NCBI RefSeq assembly: GCF_900083545.1
Contig: NZ_LT559262.1
Coordinates: forward strand, 3,150,324 to 3,214,323
Length of the DNA: 64,000 nucleotides
Direction of reading: 5' to 3'
Source: Alistipes provencensis
GTDB taxonomy: Bacteria > Bacteroidota > Bacteroidia > Bacteroidales > Rikenellaceae
Numbering within the stretch: position 1 is the first letter of the stretch; each line of letters starts with the position of its first letter. A model generated the notes under the pieces. That model was not told the origin of the DNA and ran no database searches. It was given only the letters and a program-made list of their open reading frames with translations. The position numbers and the translations under genes were made by a program. Below, piece by piece: positions 16,265 to 25,447 of this stretch.

Positions 16265-18679
16265 TTATTTACCCACCTCGCCCCGGTAATGGTCGCGCAC
16301 GCAGCGGATGCCTGTCCCAGTCATATCTACCTGATTACCGTCCACATCTACGGTATAACCCGTGCCAATATTCTTAACCTCACCACCAGCCGACCAATAG
16401 TTGGGACGATCAAGCACAATATCCATTGCCTCCGATCCTGTTTGGAATTTACCGATGATTTCCAATTCAGCTTTGGTTGGCAGTCGCCAGTCATCGTAAT
16501 AGATCAGCGCGTTGTCACTGGGGTTCTCCCGATCCTTGTAAACCGCTTCAACATATTTAGCGCAATGATCTGCTGCTGCATCCAATATATTCTCAGTGAT
16601 AAGCGATCCGTTTGCGACCATTCCCAACTGTGAAGCAATCATAAACGAAGGCGAAACCAACTTTTGATTATCCTCACGCCCGTCGGTCACATCGTAAGTC
16701 ACGCCTCCGGAAGTATATGTTGTCATTCGGGGACGGCCGAGCACATATTCACCAGAGGTCGAGGTTATTCTCACATGGTAAATATGCGAATTCGATCGTT
16801 TGGTATTATTTCCACCCAACCAAGATTTAGCGGTCCATCCACTAACAACTAGTCCCCAACCGTAATTGTTGATACTCCCCAAACCTGTTGTTTCCGAATA
16901 ATCCTGCAACACTTTCGAAACGAAAAGTACTCCATCGACATCATCACCCTCTTCATTTGCAGTCCAGGGCGTATAAGAATAGTCCAGACTCCAAGTATTA
17001 TCCTGCCCTGATCTGAGCCGAACAAGAACACGATCAGAAAATTTATAAAAAATCGGAGGGAAAAGTTGCCCTTCTAACCAGCCACAATGTTGGAGCCAAT
17101 GTGTAACCTGATTGTTTTTATAGTGATTCGTAAAATCATCCCGGTAAGAGAAATACCCCAGCGAATTGGTGATGTAGACCAATGGATACTGCTCGATATG
17201 TAGCGGTTGGCTTTGTCCTGTTTGATTGGTAACCGTCACCTCAATATAACGGATGGCGTTATTGTCAGGCGACTTGCCCAGCACCTCGATCACACCTGCA
17301 ACGCCCGTGTCCGTCGACGGCCTGACCGAAATGCCTGCATCAGCCACCTGCGAGGAAGTAAGCTGTGTCTCGAGACCGAACTTGTTATAATAATATACCT
17401 TGTCAACCGTCACCGTCACGGGCGACGACGACGAGAAACCGACCGAATGGTCCTCAGCCACATAGTCCGCCCCGGCGCCCTCGGGCGTCATGTCATCCAT
17501 GCGCAAGTCGTTGGTTGTCAAAAAGAGGAACTGCGGGCTGTCGCCCGTATCAACGACGATATCATTCGTCACCCAATCCTCGGTCTTGAAAACGACATCC
17601 TTGAGTTCTTTGGCGTTGTCGATCTCCGTGCCGCCCAGTCCGCTGAAGGTAATTGTCGTGGTATAGATGCGGTTGCGCAACAACCGGTGGCTGTCGTTAC
17701 GACTATTGTTGAGCGGAATCGCATAATAATTGTTGGTCCGCAGCTCCCATGCGTCGTCCGGAGCCTCCTTTTTTCGGTAGCGCAACGGCAGTTGCACCAG
17801 CACGCGGGGTTCGGTCGTATAGGAATCGTCGCCCGACCAGTCATTCGCATAGGCATAGAGCGTCACCGCGGCACAGCGATTCCCTCCGTATGTTCCATAT
17901 TCGACCCCGACGGTCGTCAGCGACGCCGGTGTATAGAGCTTCGGCGAGAAAGTTCTCAACTCTTCGTCCGACGGCGGGACCAAATACGTTTCACAGGGAA
18001 TATTGGCCGGAAGACGGCGCACGCCATTGTCGTTTGTCTCGTCGTTTTCGTCATAGGCCAGTTCGTAAACCACCCCCTCAGAACTCTCCCCCGTACGCAG
18101 GTTCAAAACGATCTTGGCGGCGGCACGCGACAACACAATATTCAACTCCTTGTCCTCCCGGCTTTCTGTACTGTCGTTGAGTTTTTCTCCCGACAAATGT
18201 CCTTCCATCAGAAAGGTAGCGGGGACGTTCTCCCGCTCGGTAAGTCCCGTGGCATAAACGTACATGTTGTACAGCGTCTTGTTTTTCAGGGTCGTGAAAT
18301 GCTCCACATCGGCAAGGTCATCCCCCGGATAATTGGCAAAAAGATAGATGTCGTAAGCGGCGTCGGAATCGAAATGCGACTTACGGACACTCAGCGGAAA
18401 ACGTTCGGCAGGCGTGGCTATCTCCTGATAATGGACACACACGCCTTTGTCGTCGAAGATCAGCAGGTCGAGATGCGTGACGCTGTTCTCGACCTCCGTG
18501 CCCGCAGCACGGGTCGCGGCGGATTTCGCTCCCGTTCCGTTCCGGGAGGTCCCGACCTGCAGCCAGATCGCGTCACTGCCGGGTATGTCCGGCAGCGGAT
18601 CGGCAGCCGGATCGTCGGCACAAGCCGCCCCACAAAGCAGCATGGCTAAAAGCAACAATATGTCAATAGGGCGTTTCAT
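16265..18679 (-). CDS. Fimbrial minor-subunit lipoprotein with C-terminal FISUMP-like domain
   Basis: An 804-aa lipoprotein (lipobox LLCGAACADD). The N-terminal domain resembles Mfa1/FimA-type fimbrillins (VTHLDLLIFDDKGVCVHYQ, RAAAKIVLNLRTG). The C-terminus carries DDWRLPTKAELEIIG and GTGIRCVRDHYRG, the FISUMP-like end also seen in the broken protein at 1-970. It probably caps or decorates the fimbrial tip. It sits between two other minor-subunit genes with 8-10 bp spacing on each side. Confidence 0.7.
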   Translation of the reverse strand: MKRPIDILLLLAMLLCGAACADDPAADPLPDIPGSDAIWLQVGTSRNGTGAKSAATRAAGTEVENSVTHLDLLIFDDKGVCVHYQEIATPAERFPLSVRKSHFDSDAAYDIYLFANYPGDDLADVEHFTTLKNKTLYNMYVYATGLTERENVPATFLMEGHLSGEKLNDSTESREDKELNIVLSRAAAKIVLNLRTGESSEGVVYELAYDENDETNDNGVRRLPANIPCETYLVPPSDEELRTFSPKLYTPASLTTVGVEYGTYGGNRCAAVTLYAYANDWSGDDSYTTEPRVLVQLPLRYRKKEAPDDAWELRTNNYYAIPLNNSRNDSHRLLRNRIYTTTITFSGLGGTEIDNAKELKDVVFKTEDWVTNDIVVDTGDSPQFLFLTTNDLRMDDMTPEGAGADYVAEDHSVGFSSSSPVTVTVDKVYYYNKFGLETQLTSSQVADAGISVRPSTDTGVAGVIEVLGKSPDNNAIRYIEVTVTNQTGQSQPLHIEQYPLVYITNSLGYFSYRDDFTNHYKNNQVTHWLQHCGWLEGQLFPPIFYKFSDRVLVRLRSGQDNTWSLDYSYTPWTANEEGDDVDGVLFVSKVLQDYSETTGLGSINNYGWGLVVSGWTAKSWLGGNNTKRSNSHIYHVRITSTSGEYVLGRPRMTTYTSGGVTYDVTDGREDNQKLVSPSFMIASQLGMVANGSLITENILDAAADHCAKYVEAVYKDRENPSDNALIYYDDWRLPTKAELEIIGKFQTGSEAMDIVLDRPNYWSAGGEVKNIGTGYTVDVDGNQVDMTGTGIRCVRDHYRGEVGK

Positions 18680-18689
18680 CGTTCAAAAA

Positions 18690-20315
18690 TCAGCTATTTT
18701 CGCCTTGTGTGATTTTGATATAGGGCAAATAATCCGATCCCAGTTCATCGTCGTAAGGGAAGAGGTCATTCCGATTGATCTGCAGCTTCATATTCGGAAG
18801 GCTCCACAACCGGGAAGTAACCGTCAGGAAAGCCACAGGCGGTTCGGTCTTACCTGTGGCAGGGGTCCAATACTCCTCCAATCCGTGCACAGCCGTAATA
18901 CAGATCGTGTACCACTGTTCGCCAGGTCCCACCGGGAGAGAGCTTTTGTCCACACTGGCAAGGTCTTTCACATCGAACGGCGTCTCCTCAGGGTAAACGG
19001 CGATCTTATAAGCCGCAGCATTGCCAAGCAGCGAAGGCATCCACGAAATACCTTTCGTCATCGACATCCGGAAACGGACTGCACCTGCAAGGCTGTATGC
19101 ATCTTGGGTATGGTGTACCTCGGTCTTATAATTCAGCTCCGCATTGCCTAAAGCAAGAGGATAGGCCCGGAACTCATAGGTCGGATAATCGAAATCCAAC
19201 TCCACATTCCCGGTTTCGATCCACTCCCCAATTTCATAATTCACATAGACCAGACCGTCGTAAGGCACATAACACCAGATGCGATAGCGGGTATTGCGCG
19301 ACGTCGGCGGCAGGTATACCGATTTCACCGACTTGCCGCCATCGATGCTGTAAACAATCTGCAGTTCATAACCCAGTTCATGCCCCGCGGCATTCGTATC
19401 CGACGACCCGAACGGATTGTCGAAACAATAATAATCCTTCTCAGCCGTGAGATTGGCATAGGCGTCGTGGTCATTCCGTTCCGCGGCTACCGCCTCGACA
19501 GGGACCGGAGCGCTGGTTGCCGACCCAACGACATAGAAAGGCGAGGTAATGCTATGCGGAATTTGCTCCAGCAACGCCCGCCGTTCCGCTTCGTCGTCGG
19601 GCAGGAAAGCATAGCTGTAATTACACAGCCCCCGAGGTTGTATGCTCACCGAATGTATCTTAAGTTCGTAAGGTGTTTCGCTCTGCTCCTTGGCGAAATA
19701 CATCTCCAGACGCCCCACACAGCGCACCAACGAAAATTCGAGAGCATCGGTCAGCAGATGATGCCCGTCATGGCCCGGAGCGCTGCTGTCCCTGACATTG
19801 CGCGGGTCGATCCGGCGCGTTGCCCGCAGTGTCAGCGGCACGGCATGCGGATCGCCCGAACCCGGATGTATCTCTTCGAAAGTATATTTGTCGAGGTCCA
19901 CGCGGCGCATCTCCTTCCGGAAAAAGTTCGAACCGTTGTTTCCGTCCGAATTGTGGAACTCATCCTCATTGGCGATCAGGTAGAAGGTGACGTCGCACGG
20001 GTCCGTATAAGAGTAGAGTTCCAGATCCATCAGGAACCGAATATGACCGTCGGGGAACTCCTTCTGCGTATCGGCGATCCGGCAGCTGCCGATCTGGCGT
20101 TTCCCCAGAAAGGCATAGACCCACAGGGCATGAATCTCCTCACCGGCAACAGCCGTCCCTTCATCGGCACTCCCCGCAGCGATATTCATCGTGACGGTCA
20201 CCCCCGCCTCCGATCCGGCGCCGGGGCCGGATTCCGGCTCCGAGCAGGCCGCAACAAACAATGCGACTCCGAGCAGGGCCCCGGCAAAACCAACAGAATG
20301 GAAGAGCTTCAGCAT
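18690..20315 (-). CDS. Fimbrial minor-subunit lipoprotein
   Basis: A 541-aa lipoprotein (signal ALFVAACSEPESG). It shows the fimbrillin-like pattern of an N-terminal domain starting with a conserved strand (EEIHALWVYAFLGKRQIG) and a later NTRYRIWCYVPY strand. The start lies 5 bp after the anchor-protein stop, so the genes are co-translated. By order it is a tip-proximal or linker subunit of the Mfa3/FimC-E kind, but sequence alone does not separate these roles. Confidence 0.7.
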   Translation of the reverse strand: MLKLFHSVGFAGALLGVALFVAACSEPESGPGAGSEAGVTVTMNIAAGSADEGTAVAGEEIHALWVYAFLGKRQIGSCRIADTQKEFPDGHIRFLMDLELYSYTDPCDVTFYLIANEDEFHNSDGNNGSNFFRKEMRRVDLDKYTFEEIHPGSGDPHAVPLTLRATRRIDPRNVRDSSAPGHDGHHLLTDALEFSLVRCVGRLEMYFAKEQSETPYELKIHSVSIQPRGLCNYSYAFLPDDEAERRALLEQIPHSITSPFYVVGSATSAPVPVEAVAAERNDHDAYANLTAEKDYYCFDNPFGSSDTNAAGHELGYELQIVYSIDGGKSVKSVYLPPTSRNTRYRIWCYVPYDGLVYVNYEIGEWIETGNVELDFDYPTYEFRAYPLALGNAELNYKTEVHHTQDAYSLAGAVRFRMSMTKGISWMPSLLGNAAAYKIAVYPEETPFDVKDLASVDKSSLPVGPGEQWYTICITAVHGLEEYWTPATGKTEPPVAFLTVTSRLWSLPNMKLQINRNDLFPYDDELGSDYLPYIKITQGENS

Positions 20316-20320
20316 GACGT

Positions 20321-21196
20321 TCAGATTTCAGGTTTTACATCCTCGATATACCAGTCGGGGACAGAGACTTCCACCCCTATGTCCTTGAACCGGAAAGAGA
20401 CGGGGATCAGTACCTCATGCTTCGACAGGTCTATTTCATCGTGTTCGGCAAGGAACTCGGGCAGGTTAACCGCAGCCAGGCGTCCGCCGTCCGCATCGAG
20501 CAGTTCGATCCCGGTGTCGTCACCGATACGGCGCATGATGTTGAACCGGGAAAACACCCGGCCGCTCCGGGCATCGTAGGGTGAGGTTTGCAAATGGTAG
20601 GTCATCGGGTCGCCGCAGGCACGGTTCTCGAAGTCCGTCGCCGGACATACGCCGTGCATCTTGAACACAGGCGTCACCGCCGCGGGATCAAACCCCGCAA
20701 CCTCCACATATATCTTATAATGCGAACTTGCGAAACGCGCCGTCTGGCGTCCCGAGCGTCCGCGGGCGATCGTAATATCGGTCGCAGCATAATAGAGCGA
20801 GTCGTTCGAAGCGATCTCTCCGCCTTCGAACCAGGCAGGATCGGCAAAACGCATCTCGTCGCAACCGCACCCTTCGGGGTCGGTCGTTTTCGTGTCGTGG
20901 GGATTCCCCAGGCAAATGACCCGGTAATCACCCTCGGGATAATCGTTGGAAAACCGCACCGTGCATGCCGCGATCTCGGCATCGGTGGCCGGACGCAGAT
21001 CGACGCAGAGGTCCTCTCCGTCGAAAACATACAGCATCACATGGCAGATCTTCTCGTGAAAGACCTCGTCCGAACCGTCCCCCGTGTAACTCAGCTCCAG
21101 GCTGAAACCCCTGTCGCACTTGCTCAGGTCCTCCGAAATACATCCGGCACAAAGAAGGGACAGCAGCGAAAGGAGAAATATCCGCGGTTTATCCAT
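20321..21196 (-). CDS. FimB/Mfa2-family fimbrial anchor protein
   Basis: A 291-aa lipoprotein (LLSLLCAGCISEDLSKC) whose start matches the Mfa2/FimB family, with the characteristic C-x(5-6)-C after the lipid cysteine and FHEKICHVMLYVFDG. In Porphyromonas, proteins of this family anchor fimbriae in the outer membrane and limit their length. It directly follows the shaft gene but is separated from it by a strong terminator (21228-21266), so it should be made at a lower level. Confidence 0.85.
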   Translation of the reverse strand: MDKPRIFLLSLLSLLCAGCISEDLSKCDRGFSLELSYTGDGSDEVFHEKICHVMLYVFDGEDLCVDLRPATDAEIAACTVRFSNDYPEGDYRVICLGNPHDTKTTDPEGCGCDEMRFADPAWFEGGEIASNDSLYYAATDITIARGRSGRQTARFASSHYKIYVEVAGFDPAAVTPVFKMHGVCPATDFENRACGDPMTYHLQTSPYDARSGRVFSRFNIMRRIGDDTGIELLDADGGRLAAVNLPEFLAEHDEIDLSKHEVLIPVSFRFKDIGVEVSVPDWYIEDVKPEI

Positions 21197-21227
21197 CGTG
21201 AATGTGTTTATGTTTTCGTGTGTTTTG

Positions 21228-21266
21228 AAAAACGGGAGACCGGCCCGGCAAAAGCGCCGGTCTCCC
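21228..21266 (-). terminator. Intra-operon terminator between shaft and anchor genes
   Basis: GGGAGACCGGC (21234-21244) pairs perfectly with GCCGGTCTCCC (21256-21266) over 11 bp with an 11-nt loop. On the minus strand it is followed by GTTTTTC. It lies 20 nt after the shaft fimbrillin stop and 32 nt before the anchor gene. Partial read-through would give excess shaft over anchor and tip subunits. Confidence 0.8.
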
Positions 21267-21285
21267 GCAAAGAAATAAGATGCGA

Positions 21286-22464
21286 TCAGTCGCCGAATTC
21301 GGGATTCTCTACATCTAGAATCTCCCAGTTCTGCACAGTGACACTAACCTCCACGCAGAGCACCTGATTATCGAGCATCGTCACCTTGTCCTGGTTGAAC
21401 GAGATATCCTCGATCTTGTAAATCTTACCGGGCGCAAGAGTCATCGAGCCACCCTCGGCAAAGTTCACGATCTTGATATAGGCCTTCGGAGAAACGGGCA
21501 CCGGAGCACCCTCCGGCAGATCCTGCATCGGCGTGCTATTGAATTGCAGCGTGATCTCCGGCTTGTCGCCCGGCATCACGTTATAGGCATAGACTTTTTC
21601 CATGGAAGCCGAATTCCCGGAAGCAGCGATCAGGTCCGTATTCGGCAAAGCATCGTACATCCATGTCGGAGTGGGGGAAGTATCGCCAGTAGCCGGGAAA
21701 CCGGTCGCATTGGCATTCGTGTAAACCCGCTCTCCCGACTCGCCGCCGCCCAACTTGCAGGCTTCGTACAAGCCGTTCAGACCCACATTCGCCATGGTGA
21801 ACGCTGAGTAAACGAACTTACCCTCCGCCATCTCGGAGGTAATGGTCAAATTACCGCCGATCTCGATGCGCGACAGCACCGGAACCAGATCCAGGCTCAC
21901 TTTGTACCAGGCAATCTTGTCATCACCATGATCAACGTCAGCCGGGTGATTAGCAGCCTCGTCCGGCACAAGATTCGCCGCAACACTAATCAGGGGCACT
22001 TCGGTCTGCAGTTTTTTCGACTGATAGTCCGCCAACGTGAGTTCGGTGGCTTTCAACGCAGTGATCGTGGCGGGTGTAGCCGACGGCAGAAGGTCTCCGT
22101 AGTTGGCTACGGCGATAGCCTGCGTGGCACTCGGATTAATCCCGTGGAATACGGCCTTCTGAGCCGTGAGCTGCGCCTCGTCGAATTGCCCGGTCTCGAC
22201 GATATTGCCGTCGGCATCAGCAAAGAACACCGTGATCGATTTCAGCTCGATCGCCGTACCGGCATCCTGCGTAAATCCAGTCTCAGCAGCGCGCGTTCCC
22301 TTGCCGGCGGCCTGCGCGGCTGCCGAGCCGGAGTTGCGGAGCGAGATGGTCACGGACATTCCCTGTCCACTCTCGGGACCCTCGGCCCCGGTTTCACCGT
22401 CCTTACTGCAGGCAACAAACGCCAGGGCTGCCAGGGCGGAAACGAATAGTTTGTTAAGTTTCAT
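21286..22464 (-). CDS. Major (shaft) fimbrillin, Mfa1/FimA type V pilin
   Basis: A 392-aa lipoprotein precursor (LAALAFVACSKDGETG). After the signal comes a small-residue-rich linker and KGTRAAETGF, a plausible Arg-specific maturation site as used for P. gingivalis fimbrillins. Then follows ELKSITVFFADADGN and a C-terminal strand (NQVLCVEVSVTVQNWEILDV) suited to donor-strand exchange. Its size, its position before the anchor gene and the following terminator identify it as the shaft subunit. It should be exported as a lipoprotein, trimmed and polymerised on the surface. Confidence 0.85.
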   Translation of the reverse strand: MKLNKLFVSALAALAFVACSKDGETGAEGPESGQGMSVTISLRNSGSAAAQAAGKGTRAAETGFTQDAGTAIELKSITVFFADADGNIVETGQFDEAQLTAQKAVFHGINPSATQAIAVANYGDLLPSATPATITALKATELTLADYQSKKLQTEVPLISVAANLVPDEAANHPADVDHGDDKIAWYKVSLDLVPVLSRIEIGGNLTITSEMAEGKFVYSAFTMANVGLNGLYEACKLGGGESGERVYTNANATGFPATGDTSPTPTWMYDALPNTDLIAASGNSASMEKVYAYNVMPGDKPEITLQFNSTPMQDLPEGAPVPVSPKAYIKIVNFAEGGSMTLAPGKIYKIEDISFNQDKVTMLDNQVLCVEVSVTVQNWEILDVENPEFGD

Positions 22465-22509
22465 AAAAAAGATGAATTAAATGGATAATAGAGTGACTTA
22501 TATAGTTCG

Positions 22510-23787
22510 TTATCGGATCTGTTCCAGATTTTCCCGGGCCTCTTCATGCCCTGCCGCGACGGCCTTTTCGAACCACTCGGCGGCCTCGTCCTCCTCCTCG
22601 AGCATCATGTGACAGACCCCAACGGCATTGTAGGCGCGCGGGTCGTCCCCGATCCCTTCGAGCAGGCGCAGCGCTTCGGCGTAACGCCCTTCGCGGATCA
22701 GACCGTGGGCCTCGTTGATCTTCGTCGCGGCGGTATCCTCCAGCACGTCGTAATAGACCGAGATATAGCAGGCGTTGCGCAGCAACGGGTAAAACTCCCG
22801 GAGCATATAGCGATATGTGTCGCCGCCGTGCAGGGCCATCAGGCGGCTTTTGCGTCCCTGTTCTACGGGAATCGAGTCGATCACGGCCAGCACCTCTTCG
22901 CGGCCGGGCATCTGCGATTCGGCGACCATGCGCCGCAGTCCGTCCCAGTTCTCGACGCCGTTCACCAGCCGGAACTGTTCCCCGGAAAGTTCAGGAACGG
23001 CCTGCCGGAGATAATTTTCAAGCGCTTCGGCCCGTCCTTCGGCCAGCCGTTCGTTGAAGTCGATACGTCCCTCGGGCGAGGCGAAACCGTAGATCTCGAT
23101 CTCCGAAAGACGCCGGTCCCGGCGCGCCAGCAACCCGCGCAGCGCTTCCACGATTTCGTCCAGCGTCCGCCGGTTCCCATAAAGGTTCGCATCCAGCTCC
23201 ATGCGCGATACGCGGAAATCGACCTTCATTTCCCGCTCCCGGAACTCCCAGCGGCGATGGACATCCACCACTTCAAAATGCTGCGGATCGGCCCCGACAG
23301 CCTTCATTTCGGGAACAGGCGGCACATAGACCGGAATATTTTCAGCCACAGGCAGCACAGCACGTTCCCTGCAGCGGTCACACCCCACTATCTCGCACCG
23401 ATAGGAGAGCGTCGCCGAACGCATCCAGCGCTCATAGGGGATTTCGGCCGCATAGGCGATCGACGAGCCGTGGAGCAGCTGCCGCGGTCCGGGCTGCCAG
23501 TCGCGTTCACGATACAGCAGCAGGCGATCCTGACGCTCCCGGCGCAACGACGTGCGGCTGAATACCTCAAAAGGCTCCAGCCACGCCGTATCCGTCCCAT
23601 TCACGAGGCAAGGCGTACATACAATCCGATAAGGTCCCCGCACGGCTCCCTTGTCGGCACGCACGTCGAAACGCACTTCCACGTTGCGACGGACCTTGGC
23701 GATCCGTTCATTCGTGAGATACACTTGTGCCCGAAGTGCCACGGGAGCAAGCGCCAACAACAGCAACATCCTTCTCATGGGTCTCAT
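22510..23787 (-). CDS. DUF3868/OmpA-domain protein of the fimbrial operon
   Basis: A 425-aa periplasmic or outer-membrane protein with a signal peptide (LLLLALAPVALRAQ). A DUF3868-type N-terminal region comes first, then an OmpA-like peptidoglycan-binding domain (IEIYGFASPEGRIDFNERLAEGRA split over residues 235-260). The C-terminal part carries tetratricopeptide-like helices (AHGLIREGRYAEALRLLEGI; AYNAVGVCHMML). Such proteins accompany Bacteroidales fimbrial loci and may tether the assembly apparatus to peptidoglycan. Its start overlaps the upstream stop by 4 bp. Confidence 0.8.
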   Translation of the reverse strand: MRPMRRMLLLLALAPVALRAQVYLTNERIAKVRRNVEVRFDVRADKGAVRGPYRIVCTPCLVNGTDTAWLEPFEVFSRTSLRRERQDRLLLYRERDWQPGPRQLLHGSSIAYAAEIPYERWMRSATLSYRCEIVGCDRCRERAVLPVAENIPVYVPPVPEMKAVGADPQHFEVVDVHRRWEFREREMKVDFRVSRMELDANLYGNRRTLDEIVEALRGLLARRDRRLSEIEIYGFASPEGRIDFNERLAEGRAEALENYLRQAVPELSGEQFRLVNGVENWDGLRRMVAESQMPGREEVLAVIDSIPVEQGRKSRLMALHGGDTYRYMLREFYPLLRNACYISVYYDVLEDTAATKINEAHGLIREGRYAEALRLLEGIGDDPRAYNAVGVCHMMLEEEDEAAEWFEKAVAAGHEEARENLEQIR

Positions 23788-24374
23788 TTTATCCGGTAAA
23801 TCAGCGTAATACCCGCTTTGGTGGGCGTAAAGAGATGTTTCGACTGCCGCCCGAGATAATCGCCGCAGGTCACACAGTCGTATTTCCTGTAATCAGTATA
23901 GACATATCCCAGGCCGATGGTCGCTTCGAGATTCCAGCGGCGGCCCAGCACCCACGAATAGCCATAGGAGAGTCCGAGCCCGGTAGCCCACCCCTGATAG
24001 CGGCTGCCGCGGGTTCCGGAATGAAACGGGATGCCGACCCCGCTGATATTATAGTAGGTATAACCCGTATGCAAGCCAAAGAAATGGCCGCGAAAGCTCT
24101 CGCAGAGCCAGTAGCGGAATTCAGGCATCACCAGCACATGCCGGACCTTACGGTTCTCCGCACGGTTCAGCGTCCAAGGATTGTAGCCGAACGACACATC
24201 GAGTGTCGTCCGGTCCCCCAAGCCGAATTCGGCCCCCACGTTAGGCGTGGATGTCGCCCAATAGAGCAGGTTGGTCTTCACTGCAACCTGCTGTGCCGCA
24301 ACGCCCGTCGTTCCTCCCCACCAGATGATTCCCACGAACAAAAGCAGCTGACGCAAAAGCTGTTTTCCTTTCAT
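23784..24374 (-). CDS. DUF3575 outer-membrane protein, first gene of the fimbrial operon
   Basis: A 196-aa protein with a signal peptide ending GTTGVAAQ and a beta-barrel-like mature part starting VAVKTNLLYWATSTPNVGAE, the DUF3575 signature. Alternating aromatic strands and a C-terminal LTPTKAGITLIYRIK-like end fit an outer-membrane barrel. DUF3575 genes are regular partners of DUF3868 and Mfa2 genes. It is the first gene after a promoter and leader of about 250 nt (24375-24660). Confidence 0.82.
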   Translation of the reverse strand: MKGKQLLRQLLLFVGIIWWGGTTGVAAQQVAVKTNLLYWATSTPNVGAEFGLGDRTTLDVSFGYNPWTLNRAENRKVRHVLVMPEFRYWLCESFRGHFFGLHTGYTYYNISGVGIPFHSGTRGSRYQGWATGLGLSYGYSWVLGRRWNLEATIGLGYVYTDYRKYDCVTCGDYLGRQSKHLFTPTKAGITLIYRIK

Positions 24375-24440
24375 AATCCAGTTTCAGTTCCGACATGCAT
24401 ACCGCCCGGGAGCGACTGCCCGGCAACAAAAAAGCATACG

Positions 24441-24485
24441 AAACCCTATCCGAACCGAAAACCGGTCCGGATAGGGTTTTTATAT
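24441..24485. terminator. Terminator-like hairpin inside the fimbrial leader
   Basis: The AAACCCTATCCG-ACCG arm pairs with its complement over 17 bp with one mismatch and a 4-nt loop. The + strand side has TTTTTATAT after the stem. The minus-strand side has TTTCG, then a T6 run eleven bases later. It could also insulate the fimbrial operon from the upstream thioredoxin-like gene. Confidence 0.55.
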
Positions 24486-24516
24486 CAAAAAGGAATGCTT
24501 TCCGCCTATGCAGCGA

Positions 24517-24525
24517 GGGGGGGGG
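24517..24525. repeat. G9 homopolymer in the fimbrial leader
   Basis: Nine G on the + strand, read as C9 in the fimbrial mRNA leader. Slippage would change leader length and folding. Confidence 0.9.
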
Positions 24526-24629
24526 AAATCCGAACTTCAGAACGCCATTCACCCGCCGGACAAACACCCGGCAGGCCGACCGGAACGGTCGGGATTACCC
24601 TATTTGCATGTAGTGTCATAACGTATTGG

Positions 24630-24660
24630 CAAATATACAAGATATTTTTTATTTCCCAAA
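24630..24660 (-). promoter_or_regulatory. Promoter of the fimbrial operon
   Basis: On the minus strand TTTG (24660-24657) is separated by 19 nt from TATATTTG (24637-24630). This is a full match to the Bacteroidota vegetative promoter. Transcription should begin near 24623-24624. A C10 tract ends only a few bases upstream of the -33 box. Confidence 0.7.
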
Positions 24661-24664
24661 ATGA

Positions 24665-24674
24665 GGGGGGGGGG
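24665..24674. repeat. G10 homopolymer next to the fimbrial -33 box
   Basis: Ten G on the + strand, four bases upstream (in promoter sense) of the TTTG -33 element. Length change would not alter -33/-7 spacing but would shift any activator site further upstream. Confidence 0.9.
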
Positions 24675-24732
24675 AATTTTCGAATAAATTTTTCTTTTCC
24701 GGAAAAATCCGACAAAAAACGATCCGCCCGTC

Positions 24733-25251
24733 CTATTCGACAGTTTCCGAAAGCAAGGCTCCGGCCCGGTTCAGGATTTCGCCAAATCCGGTGACATCGT
24801 AACCCTCCGAAAGGGCCGCAACACGCCCTTCGCAGTCCAGCAGGTAGTTTCGGGGAACGGTTTGCGTAGCATACAACCCGTAAACCGAACCGTCGGGATC
24901 GAGCCCCATCGGAAACCCGAGTCCGGATTCTTCTCGGAATACAGCCAGTTGCTCCCGGCTCTCACCGCGCGAGACAGCGAGCAATACGAATTTCCGACCG
25001 GCGAAACGGTCCAATATTTCGGTCGGCAGGAGTGCCAGTTCCGACCTGCATTCAGGACACCACGAAGCGAAGAAAACCAGCAACACGACATTGCCGCGCA
25101 GCTCGGAGAGCCGGATTTCACCGCCGTCATACATCTCAACGGCGAAATCGGGTGCAATATCGCCAACCTGCACTCGTGATTCAAACGACTGGTCATCCTC
25201 TCCGATACATGCCCCGGCCAACAATACCGACAACACGACTCCCCGTGTCAT
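24733..25251 (-). CDS. Thioredoxin-fold lipoprotein (TlpA/AhpC-TSA type)
   Basis: A 172-aa protein from the ATG at 25251, chosen because it begins directly with a lipoprotein signal (VVLSVLLAGACIGEDD); a longer frame extends 21 codons upstream. The mature part has the thioredoxin-like start VGDIAPDFAVEMYDGGEIRL, the redox motif WCPEC (FFASWCPEC) and the cis-Pro loop TQTVPRNYLL. It is likely a membrane-tethered thiol-disulphide oxidoreductase facing the periplasm. It is transcribed towards the fimbrial operon, but a promoter and hairpin lie between, so a functional link is only possible. Confidence 0.82.
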   Translation of the reverse strand: MTRGVVLSVLLAGACIGEDDQSFESRVQVGDIAPDFAVEMYDGGEIRLSELRGNVVLLVFFASWCPECRSELALLPTEILDRFAGRKFVLLAVSRGESREQLAVFREESGLGFPMGLDPDGSVYGLYATQTVPRNYLLDCEGRVAALSEGYDVTGFGEILNRAGALLSETVE

Positions 25252-25447
25252 TACAACACGGATGCACTCGATAATTGTCCGCACAAAATATCCGGGAAAC
25301 GTTCCGCTATCCATTTTTATACATTATACGGATAAAACAAGTTTCAATCACAAATTTAGGGAAATTTCCTGAATTTCATCAGTCCTCTTGTCTGCCGATT
25401 GCAATTACCGATCTTGATCAAACGAAATATAAAATATTTTACCTACT

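Larger units (their letters stand above)
24375..24623 (-). promoter_or_regulatory. Structured 5' leader of the fimbrial operon
   Basis: Between the predicted start of transcription (about 24623) and the first gene, the minus strand can form three hairpins. They are CCGACC/GGTCGG just after the 5' end; GCCGG/CCGGC soon after; and a 17-bp hairpin with one mismatch (24441-24457 with 24462-24478) followed by TTTCGTATGCTTTTTTG. A C9 tract (24517-24525) lies between the second and third. The last hairpin resembles a terminator, so the leader could act as an attenuator or RNA switch. Confidence 0.5.
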
